Assembly: GCF_002929745.1 (NCBI RefSeq)
Contig: NZ_PJIQ01000001.1
Span: 422,850-486,849, forward strand
Reading direction: 5' to 3'
DNA length: 64,000 bases
Source of the DNA: Arthrobacter sp. B1805
GTDB taxonomy: Bacteria > Actinomycetota > Actinomycetes > Actinomycetales > Micrococcaceae
Below the pieces are notes generated by a model. That model worked only from the letters and a program-made list of their open reading frames with translations. It was not told where the DNA came from and did no database searches. This document shows, piece by piece, positions 1-8,796 of the stretch. Numbering within the stretch: position 1 is the first letter of the stretch; each line of letters opens with the position of its first letter. The position numbers were made by a program, and so were the translations under genes.

Positions 1-912
1 GTCGCAGAAGTACGGGGCCTGAGCTGCGCCGACGCACCCGCTCAGTGTCGGCGTGACGACGAGGCCCAGGTCTGTGGCGATGGCGGCGTCGTGCTCCTCC
101 TGCGTGATCTTCCCGCGCGTCAGCATGGCATCGATGACCAGGTTCCGACGCTGCAGCGCGCGCTCCGGGTTGTCCGTCGGGCTGTAGTACGTCGGTCCGT
201 TCACGACGCCGGCGAGCAACGCGCTCTGCTGGATGTTGAGGTCCTTCGCGTCCACGTTGAAGAAGTACTTCGAGGCCGCCTGGACGCCGTAGCTCGTGCC
301 GCTGAACTGCACGATGTTCAGGTAGCCCTCGAGGATCTCGTCCTTCGAGAGCTCCTTCTCGACCGCGATCGCGAGCTTCATCTCGCGCAGCTTGTCGCCG
401 ACCGACTTGCCGCCGCCGTTCAGGGTGACCTGCCCGCCGTTCTGCCGCGCCGAGTCGTTCAGGACGTTGGTCACGAACTGCTGCGTGAGGGTCGAGGCGC
501 CACGTTGTGTCCCGCTGGAGACGTTGCTGGCGATCGCACCGAAGATGCCTTCGAGGTCCACGCCGCCGTGCTCGTAGAAGCGGTAGTCCTCGATGGCTAT
601 CAGGGCGTCCTTCATGAACGGCGACACCTGGTCGAGCGTCACCGGCTGCCGGTTCTCCTCGTAGAGAGTCGCGATGAGCGAACCGTCCGCGGCCAGGATA
701 TTGGTCGGCTGCGCGAGCGCCTCACGCTCCAGTTCGGCCGGCAGTTCCTCGAAGAACTGGATCGAGGCGGATGCCCCGGTCCCGGCAGCCGCGGCCACGG
801 GAACGAGGAGGCCTGCGGCGAGCACGCCGGCGAGTCCACTGATTCCGAGGAACGCAATGATCTTGCCGAGGGTGGTTGCCGTGTCGAAGAGGGGTGATTT
901 GCGCGCAGCCAT
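1..912 (-). CDS. Penicillin-binding protein, transglycosylase part (PonA2-type, 3' end cut by window)
   Basis: Bifunctional class A penicillin-binding protein that polymerises lipid II and cross-links peptidoglycan outside the membrane. Only the N-terminal 304 residues are in the window. A membrane anchor (about residues 18-40) is followed by the glycosyltransferase domain with the motifs IEDYRFYEHGGVD (catalytic Glu) and RGASTLTQQFV. The transpeptidase and any PASTA domains would lie beyond position 1. The ATG at 912 gives MAARKSPLF. The neighbours DUF4177, RidA and Crp match the surroundings of M. tuberculosis ponA2 (Rv3682), so I infer the PonA2 subclass rather than PonA1. Confidence 0.9.
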   Translation of the reverse strand, partial: MAARKSPLFDTATTLGKIIAFLGISGLAGVLAAGLLVPVAAAAGTGASASIQFFEELPAELEREALAQPTNILAADGSLIATLYEENRQPVTLDQVSPFMKDALIAIEDYRFYEHGGVDLEGIFGAIASNVSSGTQRGASTLTQQFVTNVLNDSARQNGGQVTLNGGGKSVGDKLREMKLAIAVEKELSKDEILEGYLNIVQFSGTSYGVQAASKYFFNVDAKDLNIQQSALLAGVVNGPTYYSPTDNPERALQRRNLVIDAMLTRGKITQEEHDAAIATDLGLVVTPTLSGCVGAAQAPYFCD

Positions 913-947
913 TATTCCAGTTTACAAGCAAGCGCTAGGCTTTCCCC

Positions 948-1103
948 ATGACGAAATGGGAGTACTCGACGATTCCGCTCATCATCCACGCCACGAAGCA
1001 GATCCTCGACCAGTGGGGCGATGACGGCTGGGAGCTCGTGCAGGTGGTTCCCGGTCCGGACGGCAATGGTCTCGTCGCCTACCTCAAGAGGGAGAAGAGC
1101 TAG
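948..1103 (+). CDS. Small DUF4177-like protein
   Basis: A 51-residue protein beginning MTKWEYSTIPL and ending YLKREKS. It has the WEY...ILDQWGDDGWELVQVV pattern typical of the DUF4177 family (a short beta-strand/helix unit with a conserved WEL). No function is known to me. It lies head-to-head with the penicillin-binding protein, 35 bases apart, and 2 bases ahead of ridA, so it is probably co-transcribed with RidA. A similar small gene sits in this place in mycobacteria (Rv3678A). The gene is short, but the family pattern and spacing make it convincing. Confidence 0.8.
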   Translation: MTKWEYSTIPLIIHATKQILDQWGDDGWELVQVVPGPDGNGLVAYLKREKS

Positions 1104-1105
1104 CA

Positions 1106-1597
1106 GTGTCTGCTGGAAACACAGCGGTTTCGGCGGTCGAGACGCGTCTCGCAGGTCTCGGCATCACCCTGCCGGACGTAGCTCCGCCGGTAGCCGCCTA
1201 CGTTCCCGCCGTCGTCACGGGCTCCTACGTGTACACCTCCGGCCAGCTGCCCTTTATTGAGGGCAAACTCCCAGTTTCGGGCAAGGTAGGGGCACCCGGA
1301 GGCGGAATCGACGCCGGGACCGCGACCTCGCTGGCCGCAACGTGCGCCGTCAACGCCCTCGCTGCGATCAAGAGCCAGATCGGCGATCTCGACCGCATCA
1401 CACGCATCGTGAAGGTCGTGGGCTACGTCGCGTCCGACCCTTCGTTCACCGGCCAGCCCGGCGTCATCAACGGCGCATCGGAGCTGCTCGGCGCCGTCCT
1501 CGGCGACGCAGGCGTCCACGCCCGCTCTGCCGTCGGCGTATCCGTCCTTCCACTCGACTCGCCCGTCGAGGTCGAGGTCATCGCGGAGTTCGTCTAA
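1106..1597 (+). CDS. RidA family protein (YjgF/L-PSP)
   Basis: A 163-residue RidA/YjgF family protein. RidA members hydrolyse reactive enamine/imine intermediates released by PLP enzymes; this longer subgroup (about 150-160 residues) is of less certain function. Family hallmarks are GSYVYTSGQLPF near the N-terminus and SPVEVEVIAEFV at the C-terminus. The canonical arginine of true RidA imine deaminases is not obvious to me, so enzymatic activity is uncertain. It starts at GTG 1106, two bases after the DUF4177 stop, and ends 3 bases before the Nudix gene, implying an operon. Confidence 0.88.
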   Translation: MSAGNTAVSAVETRLAGLGITLPDVAPPVAAYVPAVVTGSYVYTSGQLPFIEGKLPVSGKVGAPGGGIDAGTATSLAATCAVNALAAIKSQIGDLDRITRIVKVVGYVASDPSFTGQPGVINGASELLGAVLGDAGVHARSAVGVSVLPLDSPVEVEVIAEFV

Positions 1598-1600
1598 GCC

Positions 1601-2515
1601 GTGGACCGTCTCAGCACCAGGCTCTTCCCCGTGCACCCGGACCAGCGCACCGCGGCGCAGAGCTGGATCGAACACGGGGAGCGCACGCCCCTCAAGGCCC
1701 GGCCGGCGTCGTCGGTCGTCCTGCTTCGCGACAGCGCCATCGGTACGGAGACCTACCTCTCGTACCGCCGCGGGCAGTCGCCGCTCGGAGTGATCGGGTT
1801 CCCTGGTGGCAGCATCGAGGAATCCGACGACGACGACCTCCCGTGGTTCGGCCCCACGCCGTCGGCCTGGGCGAAGACGCTCGGCGTCGACGATCACCGC
1901 GTGGCGCGCCGGCATGTGCTCTGCGCGATCCGGGAGCTCTTCGAGGAGACAGGAGTGCTGCTCGCCGGCCCCGATGCGTCGTCGATGGTCGAGGGCACGC
2001 AGGCCAAGGAGTGGATGAAGGCCCGCGTGGCCATCAACGAGGGTGAGTGCCGCTTCACCGACATCCTCACGCGTCGGGGCCTCGGCGTTCGCACGGACCT
2101 GATCAAACCGCTCTCGCACTGGCTCACCCCCGACTTCGCGCACCGCCGCTTCGACACCCACTACTTCGCTGCAGCGCAGCCGGTGAATCAGGAACCGAGC
2201 ATCCTCGCCAGCAAGGGTGTCTGGGGGCAATGGCGCTGGGCTGCGCAGGAGGTCGCGGACCGTGACACCACGAAGCTCGGTGACGAGGTGGGGCAGCCCA
2301 ACACAGTCGGCCGGACGCTCAGCGAGCTCGCGGTCCCCGCGGTGGAGATCATCCTCGAGAAGATCGGGTCATCGCGCGGCTGCATCGCGTACCTCTCGCA
2401 CAAGCGGCCGGTGAAGGTGTACCACCCGCAGCTGTCCGAGCAGGAGGGGAACCTCATGCTGCAGGTCGAGTGTCCGAAGCTCACCGAGGGCGGATCGTTC
2501 CAGCGCGGTCGCTGA
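1601..2515 (+). CDS. Nudix hydrolase
   Basis: A 304-residue Nudix-fold hydrolase, expected to cleave a nucleoside diphosphate linked to another moiety; the substrate cannot be told. GFPGG (about residues 66-70) and AIRELFEETGVLL are the two halves of the Nudix box. They are separated by an insertion of about 35 residues (SIEESDDDDLPWFG and on), so the box is longer than the classical 23 residues. The GTG start at 1601 is 3 bases after ridA. It ends before a strong hairpin and is convergent with crp. Confidence 0.85.
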   Translation: MDRLSTRLFPVHPDQRTAAQSWIEHGERTPLKARPASSVVLLRDSAIGTETYLSYRRGQSPLGVIGFPGGSIEESDDDDLPWFGPTPSAWAKTLGVDDHRVARRHVLCAIRELFEETGVLLAGPDASSMVEGTQAKEWMKARVAINEGECRFTDILTRRGLGVRTDLIKPLSHWLTPDFAHRRFDTHYFAAAQPVNQEPSILASKGVWGQWRWAAQEVADRDTTKLGDEVGQPNTVGRTLSELAVPAVEIILEKIGSSRGCIAYLSHKRPVKVYHPQLSEQEGNLMLQVECPKLTEGGSFQRGR

Positions 2516-2605
2516 CAGCAGGGCGCGTACCGACGGGCACTGCCCGCAAGGGTTCGCGTCGACGGTTCCGCCTGTCCTCCCGGCAATGGTGGAGGACGAA
2601 GGGTC

Positions 2606-2656
2606 TCGCATACAGGAACGGCACCTGCCAGGGGCAGGTGCCGTTCCTGTATGCGA
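2606..2656. terminator. Perfect 24-bp hairpin, bidirectional terminator
   Basis: A perfect inverted repeat with arms 2606-2629 and 2633-2656 and a three-base loop (AGG). It sits between the convergent Nudix gene (ends 2515) and crp gene (ends 2665). No long T tract follows, as is usual for actinobacterial terminators. Confidence 0.85.
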
Positions 2657-2664
2657 CCGATGGG

Positions 2665-3342
2665 TCAGCGGCTGCGTTGCCGCAGGCGCTGGATGTCGAG
2701 GATGACGACGGCGCGCGCCTCGAGGCGCAGCCAGCCACGCTGCACGAACTCGGCGAGGGCCTTGTTGACCGTCTCACGCGAAGCGCCGACCAGCTGAGCC
2801 AACTCCTCCTGCGTCAGCTCGTGGGCAACGAGGATGCCGTCCGTGGCAGGCCTGCCGAAACGGTCCGCGAGATCGAGCAGAGCCTTCGCGACCCTGCCGG
2901 GGACGTCGCTGAACACGAGGTCGGCGAGAGATTCGTTGGTGCGGCGCAGCCGTCGGGCGAGGGCCTGCAGCAGCTGGGCCGACACCTCCGGCCGGGTTTC
3001 GAGGAGCGTGCGCAGGTTCTCGTTCTTCAGGCCCGCGAGTCGCGTCTCGGACACTGCGGTCGCTGTCGCGGTGCGGGGGCTGGGATCGAAGAGGGCCATC
3101 TCGCCGAAGAGCTCGCCCGGGCCGAGGATCGCGAGAAGGTTCTCGCGCCCGTCCTGCGCCGTGCGGCCGAGCTTGATCTTGCCGGAGACGATGAAGTACA
3201 GCTGGTCGCCCTGGTCGCCCTCGCGGAAGACCGACGAGCCGCGGGGGAGGTCCACCTCGATCAACTCGTCCGTGAGTGCGGCGAAGACGTCGTCTCCGAG
3301 TGATGCGAAGAGGGGCGCCCGGCGCAGTACCTCGATGTCCAT
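2665..3342 (-). CDS. crp: Crp/Fnr-family cAMP-responsive regulator (GlxR/Crp type)
   Basis: A 225-residue global regulator, close in length to M. tuberculosis Crp (224) and C. glutamicum GlxR (227). The N-terminal half is a cyclic-nucleotide-binding fold (GDQLYFIVSGKIKLG, then LGPGELFGEMALFDPSPRTA, the phosphate-binding cassette). The C-terminal half is a winged helix with LTQEELAQLVGASRETVNKAL. The ATG at 3342 follows AGGAG at good spacing; a longer reading frame upstream lacks a ribosome site. It is divergent from marP. A partial match to the Crp consensus upstream suggests autoregulation. Confidence 0.93.
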   Translation of the reverse strand: MDIEVLRRAPLFASLGDDVFAALTDELIEVDLPRGSSVFREGDQGDQLYFIVSGKIKLGRTAQDGRENLLAILGPGELFGEMALFDPSPRTATATAVSETRLAGLKNENLRTLLETRPEVSAQLLQALARRLRRTNESLADLVFSDVPGRVAKALLDLADRFGRPATDGILVAHELTQEELAQLVGASRETVNKALAEFVQRGWLRLEARAVVILDIQRLRQRSR

Positions 3343-3426
3343 GAATTCTCCTGATGCGTCTCTAGTGCGTCGTCCTGCGGCTGTCCCCGCTGTCTTCTCC
3401 TGTCCATCTTGCCGTACGGGAGCGGC

Positions 3427-3442
3427 TGTGACGACTGATACA
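3427..3442. promoter_or_regulatory. Possible Crp/GlxR site in the crp-marP divergent region
   Basis: The 16-mer TGTGACGACTGATACA matches 8 of 10 defined positions of the TGTGA-N6-TCACA consensus. It is 85 bases upstream of the crp start and could serve autoregulation or marP. One half-site is perfect and the other is weak. Confidence 0.35.
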
Positions 3443-3566
3443 CGGCGTGCGGCCCGTATTGCCGGCAGTGCACCCATTCCTCCCACCGTGCTCCCATGCT
3501 TGACGGCTAGAATCGCTCGCAGTGCCGGGAGCCATGCCGCGCCCCGTCGTTCATAGCCAGGAGAGA

Positions 3567-4772
3567 ATGTACGTGCCGGAATTCAACCTCGCCGAGTTCA
3601 CCCTCCTCGACCTCATCCTGGTGGTGGTCCTCCTCGGCTACCTCGTGAGCGGTCTCCGCAACGGGTTCCTCGTGACGCTGGGTGGCATCGCCGGCTTCGT
3701 CGCAGGAGCCATTGCGGCATTCTTCGCGATCCCCCTCGTCAGCGCCTGGGTGCCCGACAACCCCTGGCGCCTGATCGCGGTCATCGGCACGGTCATCGTC
3801 CTCATCATCGTCGGACAGGCCGTCGGTTCAGCGCTCGGCGCATCGATCCGCCGCTGGTCCGACTTCCCGCCGCTGCGCGTCATCGACCGGATCCTCGGCG
3901 GCGTGGTGAACGTCGTCGTCGCCGCTCTGGTCCTGTCGATGCTCGCTTTCAGCGTGGGGACGCTCGGCGTCCCGTTCCTGTCCCAGCAACTCGCAGCCTC
4001 GCAGGTCATCCGTGCCATCGACACCGCGACCCCCGGGCCGGTCCGCACCTGGATGGCGCAACTGAGGACTATCGCGGTCGACGACGGCATCCCCACGATC
4101 CTCGAGAGCGTCGGCCCCGTGGCCCCTGCCGAAATCCCCGACGAGTCGGTGGACACTCCCGAGCTCGCGGCGGCCGCCGCGTCTGTCGTCCGGATCACCG
4201 GCACCGCCTTCCAGTGCGGGCAGAACCAGACGGGCTCAGGGTTCGTCGTGGCGCCGGGCCGGGTGGTTACCAACGCGCACGTCGTCGCCGGAGTGAACGA
4301 GCCGGTCGTCGAGGTGCCCGGCGGTGGCGCGCTGCCCGGCCGCGTCGTCCAGCTCGACACGGCCCGCGACATCGCCGTCATCGCCGTGGACGACCTCGAG
4401 GCGGCGCCGCTTCCGCTCGGCGAGGAACTCGACAACGGATCGACGGTCGCCTTTGCCGGCTACCCGGCGGGTGGGCCCTACCGGATCCAGCCCGCGAGCG
4501 TGCAGGGCCTGTCGCCCGTGCTCGTGAACAACATCTACGGCGCCGACCCTCGGCCCCTACAGGTGTACAGCCTCGCTGCGAATGTCCAGCAGGGGAACTC
4601 GGGCGGCCCGCTGCTCGACCTGCAGGGCCGCGTCGCCGGAGTGGTCTTCGCCAAATCCACCGCAGAGGCCCCGGTCGGGTACGCCCTGTCACTGGAGGAG
4701 CTCCGGCCGATCGCCGAGAGTGCTCCGGCGTTGAATGACGCCGTCTCGGCAGGGCAGTGCACCCGCGGCTGA
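3567..4772 (+). CDS. marP: MarP-type membrane serine protease (CvpA domain plus trypsin-like domain)
   Basis: A 401-residue membrane-anchored periplasmic serine protease; in mycobacteria MarP (Rv3671c) gives resistance to acid and oxidative stress. Four membrane segments (about 12-28, 33-55, 67-90, 111-135) form the CvpA/colicin V production domain. The protease domain carries His238 (NAHVVAG), Asp268 (ARDIAVIAVD) and Ser345 (QQGNSGGPLLD), almost the spacing of mycobacterial MarP. Cys217 (FQCGQN) and the near C-terminal Cys could form a disulfide. The ATG at 3567 has AGGAGAG just upstream. It ends 7 bases before the convergent DUF2332 gene. Confidence 0.93.
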   Translation: MYVPEFNLAEFTLLDLILVVVLLGYLVSGLRNGFLVTLGGIAGFVAGAIAAFFAIPLVSAWVPDNPWRLIAVIGTVIVLIIVGQAVGSALGASIRRWSDFPPLRVIDRILGGVVNVVVAALVLSMLAFSVGTLGVPFLSQQLAASQVIRAIDTATPGPVRTWMAQLRTIAVDDGIPTILESVGPVAPAEIPDESVDTPELAAAAASVVRITGTAFQCGQNQTGSGFVVAPGRVVTNAHVVAGVNEPVVEVPGGGALPGRVVQLDTARDIAVIAVDDLEAAPLPLGEELDNGSTVAFAGYPAGGPYRIQPASVQGLSPVLVNNIYGADPRPLQVYSLAANVQQGNSGGPLLDLQGRVAGVVFAKSTAEAPVGYALSLEELRPIAESAPALNDAVSAGQCTRG

Positions 4773-4779
4773 CGCCCGG

Positions 4780-5785
4780 CTACAGCCACTCGATGGATTG
4801 CCCGTGCGGTCCCGTCCGGGCGACGGTCCGCCCGTTGTGCTGCAGGACGAAGCGGCCATCCCGTTCCCCGGGCGCCTTCTCCATCGCCCCGGCCACGCCG
4901 GCCAGGGTGCCCTGGCCCTCGTGTGAAAGCCAGTGCAGCGGCCGGGCTCGGTCCTCCGCGAGCCGCAGCATCGTGGTACGGAAGCGCTCCCGCCCGGCGG
5001 GGTCGAGGTAGGCGAGCACCGCGCTGTGGAAGACGACGACGACGGCGTCCGACGGCGCACGGTCGATCAGCGGAAGGACGTGCTCGTTGAGGTCGCCGCG
5101 GACGAGCAGTGGCGGGTCTGCCCTGACGACCCCCAGTGCGGCGCGCAACCGCTCGGCACGGAAGCCGTGCTCCGGCCAGACGAGCGCCTCGAGCCACCGG
5201 GTGTCGTCGTCGTTCTCGGCGTCCAGGGGGTTCAGGTCGACGCCGCTCCGCGACACGACCTCGGGGAGCCGGGACGGCCACGGCACGTCCCCCGACGCAG
5301 AGCATGTCAGAGGGGGTACCGGGGATCCTCCTGCGGGTTCCAGCACGGGGCCGGGGGAGTAGGAATAGGCGTACCGGTCGGGGTACAGGCACACGCCGGC
5401 CGATGCACCGACCTCGATCAGGGCCAGCGGCCTTCCCTCGGACGCACTGATCGCAGCCAGGGACGGGAGGAGGACGGCGCAACGGCCGGCCTCGTTGGTC
5501 TGGGTGCTGCGGCTCGCCATGACGTCGCGGATGCCGGGCCAGCGGTCGAGGACGAACGAGCGGAAGGAGGCGTAGTCGCCCAGCGGGGCACCCACGAAAC
5601 GGGCCGCGCCCAGGAACAGGTTGGGCTGGCGGCGGGGGGGGGGGAAGGGTGTCGAGCAGGGCGAGGAGTTCCGGGTCGCCGCTGATGCCGATGCACCACT
5701 CGTCGTACGTCGGCGAGTAGCCCCGAGCCTCGATCTCCGCGAACCGCCTGTAGCGTACCGATGTTGCGGCGTCTGTTTCAGTCAT
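4780..5785 (-). pseudogene. DUF2332 family gene broken by one base in an 11-base homopolymer
   Basis: DUF2332 proteins are about 330 residues long and look like SAM-methyltransferase-fold proteins of unknown role (here LALIEVGASAGVCLYPDRYAY). The ATG at 5785, with GGAGG seven bases upstream, opens MTETDAATSVRYRRF...ALLDTLPPP. The frame is lost in the run of 11 G on + (5634-5644). Removing one base joins it to the second frame, RRQPNLFLGAARFVGAPLGDYASF, which reads to the stop at 4780. Everything on both sides is well conserved in style, so the break is recent, a sequencing error in the tract, or a slippage switch. Convergent with marP. Confidence 0.8.
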
Positions 5786-5950
5786 CAGTCCTCCGGTTTC
5801 GGGGATGTATCGAGAGGATGACGTCCTCCGGGCGGGTGTTCCGCGATGCCAAATCGTAACCATGGATGCCCCGAAAATACCGCCACGGGACTCTCCGGAA
5901 GTTAGGCTCGTCACACGGATCAGCGCGTTCGCCGCTGTGGTCCCCATGGA

Positions 5951-5968
5951 TACCGGTTACATCCGGTA
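5951..5968. promoter_or_regulatory. Inverted repeat in the dppA leader
   Basis: TACCGG-ttacat-CCGGTA, 6-bp arms around 6 bases, 29 bases upstream of the dppA start. It could be a regulator site near the promoter. A weak 8/10 Crp-like match (AGTTAGGCTCGTCACA, 5900-5915) lies further up. Both are unproven. Confidence 0.3.
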
Positions 5969-5997
5969 GGAATCACTCGTTCACCAGGGAGCAACAC

Positions 5998-7692
5998 ATG
6001 TCTAACCGAGGCACATCCGTGCGAGGTGCAGGTTTCGCGAGGAAACGCGCTGCGCTCACCGCAGGATTCTCCATCGCCGCACTCCTCCTGACCGGCTGCG
6101 TGCAGAGCCAGCGTGAGGAGAACACCGGTGCCGAGGGCGAGAGCGCCGTCGACTCCACCTTCGTCTTCGCCGCGTCCTCGGACCCGAAGTCGCTCGACCC
6201 GGCCTTCGCCAGCGACGGCGAGTCCTTCCGTGTCAGCCGCCAGATCTTCGAGGGCCTCGTCGGCGTGGAATCCGGCACCGCCGACCCGGCTCCGCTGCTC
6301 GCGGAGTCCTGGGAGACTGCCGAGGACGGTCTGTCCACCGACTTCCAGCTCAAGGAAGGCGTCACCTTCCACGACGGCACCCCGTTCAACGCTGAAGCGG
6401 TCTGCTTCAACTTCGACCGCTGGTACAACTGGACCGGGATCCAGCAGGCCGAGACGACGTCCTACTACTACGGCTCCCTGTTCCGCGGCTTCGCAGACAG
6501 CCCGGAGAACGCCGTCTACGAGTCGTGCGAAGCCAACGGCGACAACGAGGTCACCGTCAATCTCGCCAAGCCGTTCGCTGGATTCATCGCCGCGCTGTCG
6601 CTTCCGGCCTTCGCCATGCAGAGCCCGACGGCGCTCGAGGAGTTCGCCGCGGATGAGATCGGTGGGACCGCCGAGGCGCCGTCCCTGAGCGAGTACGCCC
6701 TGGGCCACCCCGTCGGAACCGGTCCCTTCAAGTTCGATTCCTGGGACGTCGGGCAGCAGCTCGAACTGTCGATCTACGACGACTACTGGGGTGACAAGGG
6801 CCAGATCACCAACACCATCTTCCGCATCATCGACGATCCCCAGGCACGCCGCCAGGCCCTCGAGGCCGGCGACATCGACGGCTACGACCTCGTGGCTCCC
6901 GCGGACACCGAATCGCTCAAGGATGCGGGCTACAACATCACGCCCCGCGATCCGTTTACCATCCTTTATCTCGGCATGAACCAGGCAATCCCCGAGCTGA
7001 AGGACCCGAAGGTCCGCGAAGCCATCGCGCACGCGATCGACAAGGACGCGCTCGTCTCGCAGACCCTGCCCGAGGGCACGAAGGTCGCCACGCAGTTCAT
7101 CCCGGAGGTCGTCGACGGCTACAACGAGGACGTCACGACCTACGAGTACGACCCCGAGCGTGCGAAGGAGCTCCTCGCCGAGGCCGGCTACCCCGAGGGC
7201 TTCGAGGTCACGTTCAACTACCCGACGAACGTCTCGCGTCCGTACATGCCGACCCCGGAGCAGGTCTTCACGAACCTGCAGGCACAGCTCAGTGAGGTGG
7301 GCATCACCGTCAACCCGGCTCCCGCCGCATGGTCGCCCGACTACCTGAACCAGGTCCAGGGCACACCGGACCACGGCCTGCACCTGCTCGGCTGGACCGG
7401 CGACTACAACGACACCGACAACTTCATCGGCGTCTTCTTCGGTCAGGAGAAGCTCGAATTCGGCTTCAACAACCCCGAACTGTTCGCGGCCCTCGACGAG
7501 GCCCGCGGCATCAGCGACCGCGACCAGCAGACGGAGCTCTACAAGGACATCAACGAGCAGATCGCCCAGTTCAACCCGGCCATCCCGCTCGCCCATCCGG
7601 CCCCCTCGCTGGCCTTCGCGCCCCGCGTCACCTCTTACCCGGCAAGCCCCGTCAACGACGAGGTCTTCACGGATATCGAGCTGAGCGAGTAG
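5998..7692 (+). CDS. dppA: Dipeptide/oligopeptide ABC transporter substrate-binding lipoprotein
   Basis: A 564-residue family 5 extracellular solute-binding protein (SBP_bac_5). A signal peptide with an Arg-rich start and the lipobox LLTGC (Cys34) anchors it to the outer face of the membrane. SDPKSLDPAF, FEGLVG and LKEGVTFHDGTPFNAEAV are family hallmarks. It delivers peptides, or possibly nickel or other family 5 ligands, to the DppBC permease encoded next. The ATG at 5998 follows AGGGAG. A frame extension upstream has no ribosome site. Followed by a stable hairpin before dppB. Confidence 0.92.
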   Translation: MSNRGTSVRGAGFARKRAALTAGFSIAALLLTGCVQSQREENTGAEGESAVDSTFVFAASSDPKSLDPAFASDGESFRVSRQIFEGLVGVESGTADPAPLLAESWETAEDGLSTDFQLKEGVTFHDGTPFNAEAVCFNFDRWYNWTGIQQAETTSYYYGSLFRGFADSPENAVYESCEANGDNEVTVNLAKPFAGFIAALSLPAFAMQSPTALEEFAADEIGGTAEAPSLSEYALGHPVGTGPFKFDSWDVGQQLELSIYDDYWGDKGQITNTIFRIIDDPQARRQALEAGDIDGYDLVAPADTESLKDAGYNITPRDPFTILYLGMNQAIPELKDPKVREAIAHAIDKDALVSQTLPEGTKVATQFIPEVVDGYNEDVTTYEYDPERAKELLAEAGYPEGFEVTFNYPTNVSRPYMPTPEQVFTNLQAQLSEVGITVNPAPAAWSPDYLNQVQGTPDHGLHLLGWTGDYNDTDNFIGVFFGQEKLEFGFNNPELFAALDEARGISDRDQQTELYKDINEQIAQFNPAIPLAHPAPSLAFAPRVTSYPASPVNDEVFTDIELSE

Positions 7693-7708
7693 CAGCAGTA
7701 CCGTCGTC

Positions 7709-7739
7709 CGGGCCGGCCATCGACGAGGTGGCCGGCCCG
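7709..7739 (+). terminator. Intra-operon hairpin between dppA and dppB
   Basis: Perfect 11-bp GC-rich stem, arms 7709-7719 and 7729-7739, nine-base loop. It lies 16 bases after dppA and 53 before dppB. Such hairpins behind binding-protein genes are known to protect the upstream mRNA and reduce readthrough, giving excess binding protein over permease. Confidence 0.6.
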
Positions 7740-7791
7740 TGCTGTGCACAACCCCTGTCCGGCAGCAGCCGGTCAACCCGGAAGGAACTGA

Positions 7792-8796
7792 GTGTTACGC
7801 GTCATCGGTAAGCGGCTAGCGCTGCTCATCCCCACCCTGTTCGGACTGTCCATCCTGCTGTTCCTCTGGGTGCGCAGCCTCCCGGGCGGTCCGGCGACAG
7901 CGCTGCTGGGGGAGAAGGCGACCCCCGAGGCGATCGCCCGGGTCAACGAGCTCTACGGCTTCGACCGGCCCCTCATCACGCAGTACCTGACCTACATCGG
8001 CAAGCTGCTCCAGGGCGACTTCGGCGTGTCGATCAACACCGGGCGTCCCGTCCTCGAGGAGTTCGCCACCCGCTTCCCGGCGACCCTCGAGCTCACGGTG
8101 ATCGCCCTGATCTTCGCCATCGGCGTCGGGGTGCCGCTGGGCTACCTCGCCGCGCGGCACTACGGCCGGTTCCTCGACCACAGCTCCGTGGTCCTGAGCC
8201 TCGTCGGCATCACCGTGCCCGTCTTCTTCCTGGCCTTCATCCTGAAATACCTCTTCGCCATCCAGTGGTCCCTCCTGCCTCCGGACGGCCGGCAGAGCCC
8301 CCGCATGGACGCGACGCACTACACGCAGTTCTACGTCCTCGACGGACTGCTCACGGGCGAGTACGACGCCGCGTGGGACGCCTTCCTCCACCTCATCCTC
8401 CCCGGGCTGGCTCTCGGCACCATCCCGCTGGCGATCATCGTCCGCATCACCCGGGCGTCGGTCCTCGAGGTACAGAATGCCGACTACGTCCGCACGGCGC
8501 GGGCAAAAGGACTCATGGAGCGGACCATCCGCGGGAGCTTCATCCTGCGGAACGCAATGCTTCCCGTCGTCACGACGATCGGGCTGCAGCTGGGACTGCT
8601 GATCTCGGGCGCGGTGTTGACCGAGACCGTGTTCGCCTTCAATGGGATCGGTCGGTTCCTGCGTGATGCGATCTTCGGGCTCGACTATCCGGTTCTTCAG
8701 GGCTTCATCATCTTCATCGCGATCCTCTACGCGCTGATCAACCTGATCGTCGACCTCTCCTACTCCGTCATCGACCCGAGGGTGCGTGTGCAATGA
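7792..8796 (+). CDS. dppB: Dipeptide ABC transporter permease, DppB type
   Basis: A 334-residue inner-membrane permease of the DppB/OppB family. It has an N-terminal membrane segment (RLALLIPTLFGLSILLFLWV), an extracellular loop with GRPVLEEFATRFPATLELT, then five further segments. The cytoplasmic coupling loop is YVRTARAKGLMERTIRGSFI, the EAA-type contact for the ATPase. It starts at GTG 7792 and its last codon overlaps the dppC start as ATGA, indicating translational coupling. Confidence 0.92.
   Translation: MLRVIGKRLALLIPTLFGLSILLFLWVRSLPGGPATALLGEKATPEAIARVNELYGFDRPLITQYLTYIGKLLQGDFGVSINTGRPVLEEFATRFPATLELTVIALIFAIGVGVPLGYLAARHYGRFLDHSSVVLSLVGITVPVFFLAFILKYLFAIQWSLLPPDGRQSPRMDATHYTQFYVLDGLLTGEYDAAWDAFLHLILPGLALGTIPLAIIVRITRASVLEVQNADYVRTARAKGLMERTIRGSFILRNAMLPVVTTIGLQLGLLISGAVLTETVFAFNGIGRFLRDAIFGLDYPVLQGFIIFIAILYALINLIVDLSYSVIDPRVRVQ

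Noticed and set aside
3343-3486. 48-codon N-terminal extension of crp
   Set aside because: Low-complexity, no ribosome site; the ATG at 3342 has AGGAG and gives the family length.
5920-7776. 618-codon open frame antisense to dppA
   Set aside because: Shadow of a high-GC gene: biased composition, no ribosome site and no family resemblance; dppA on + is well supported.
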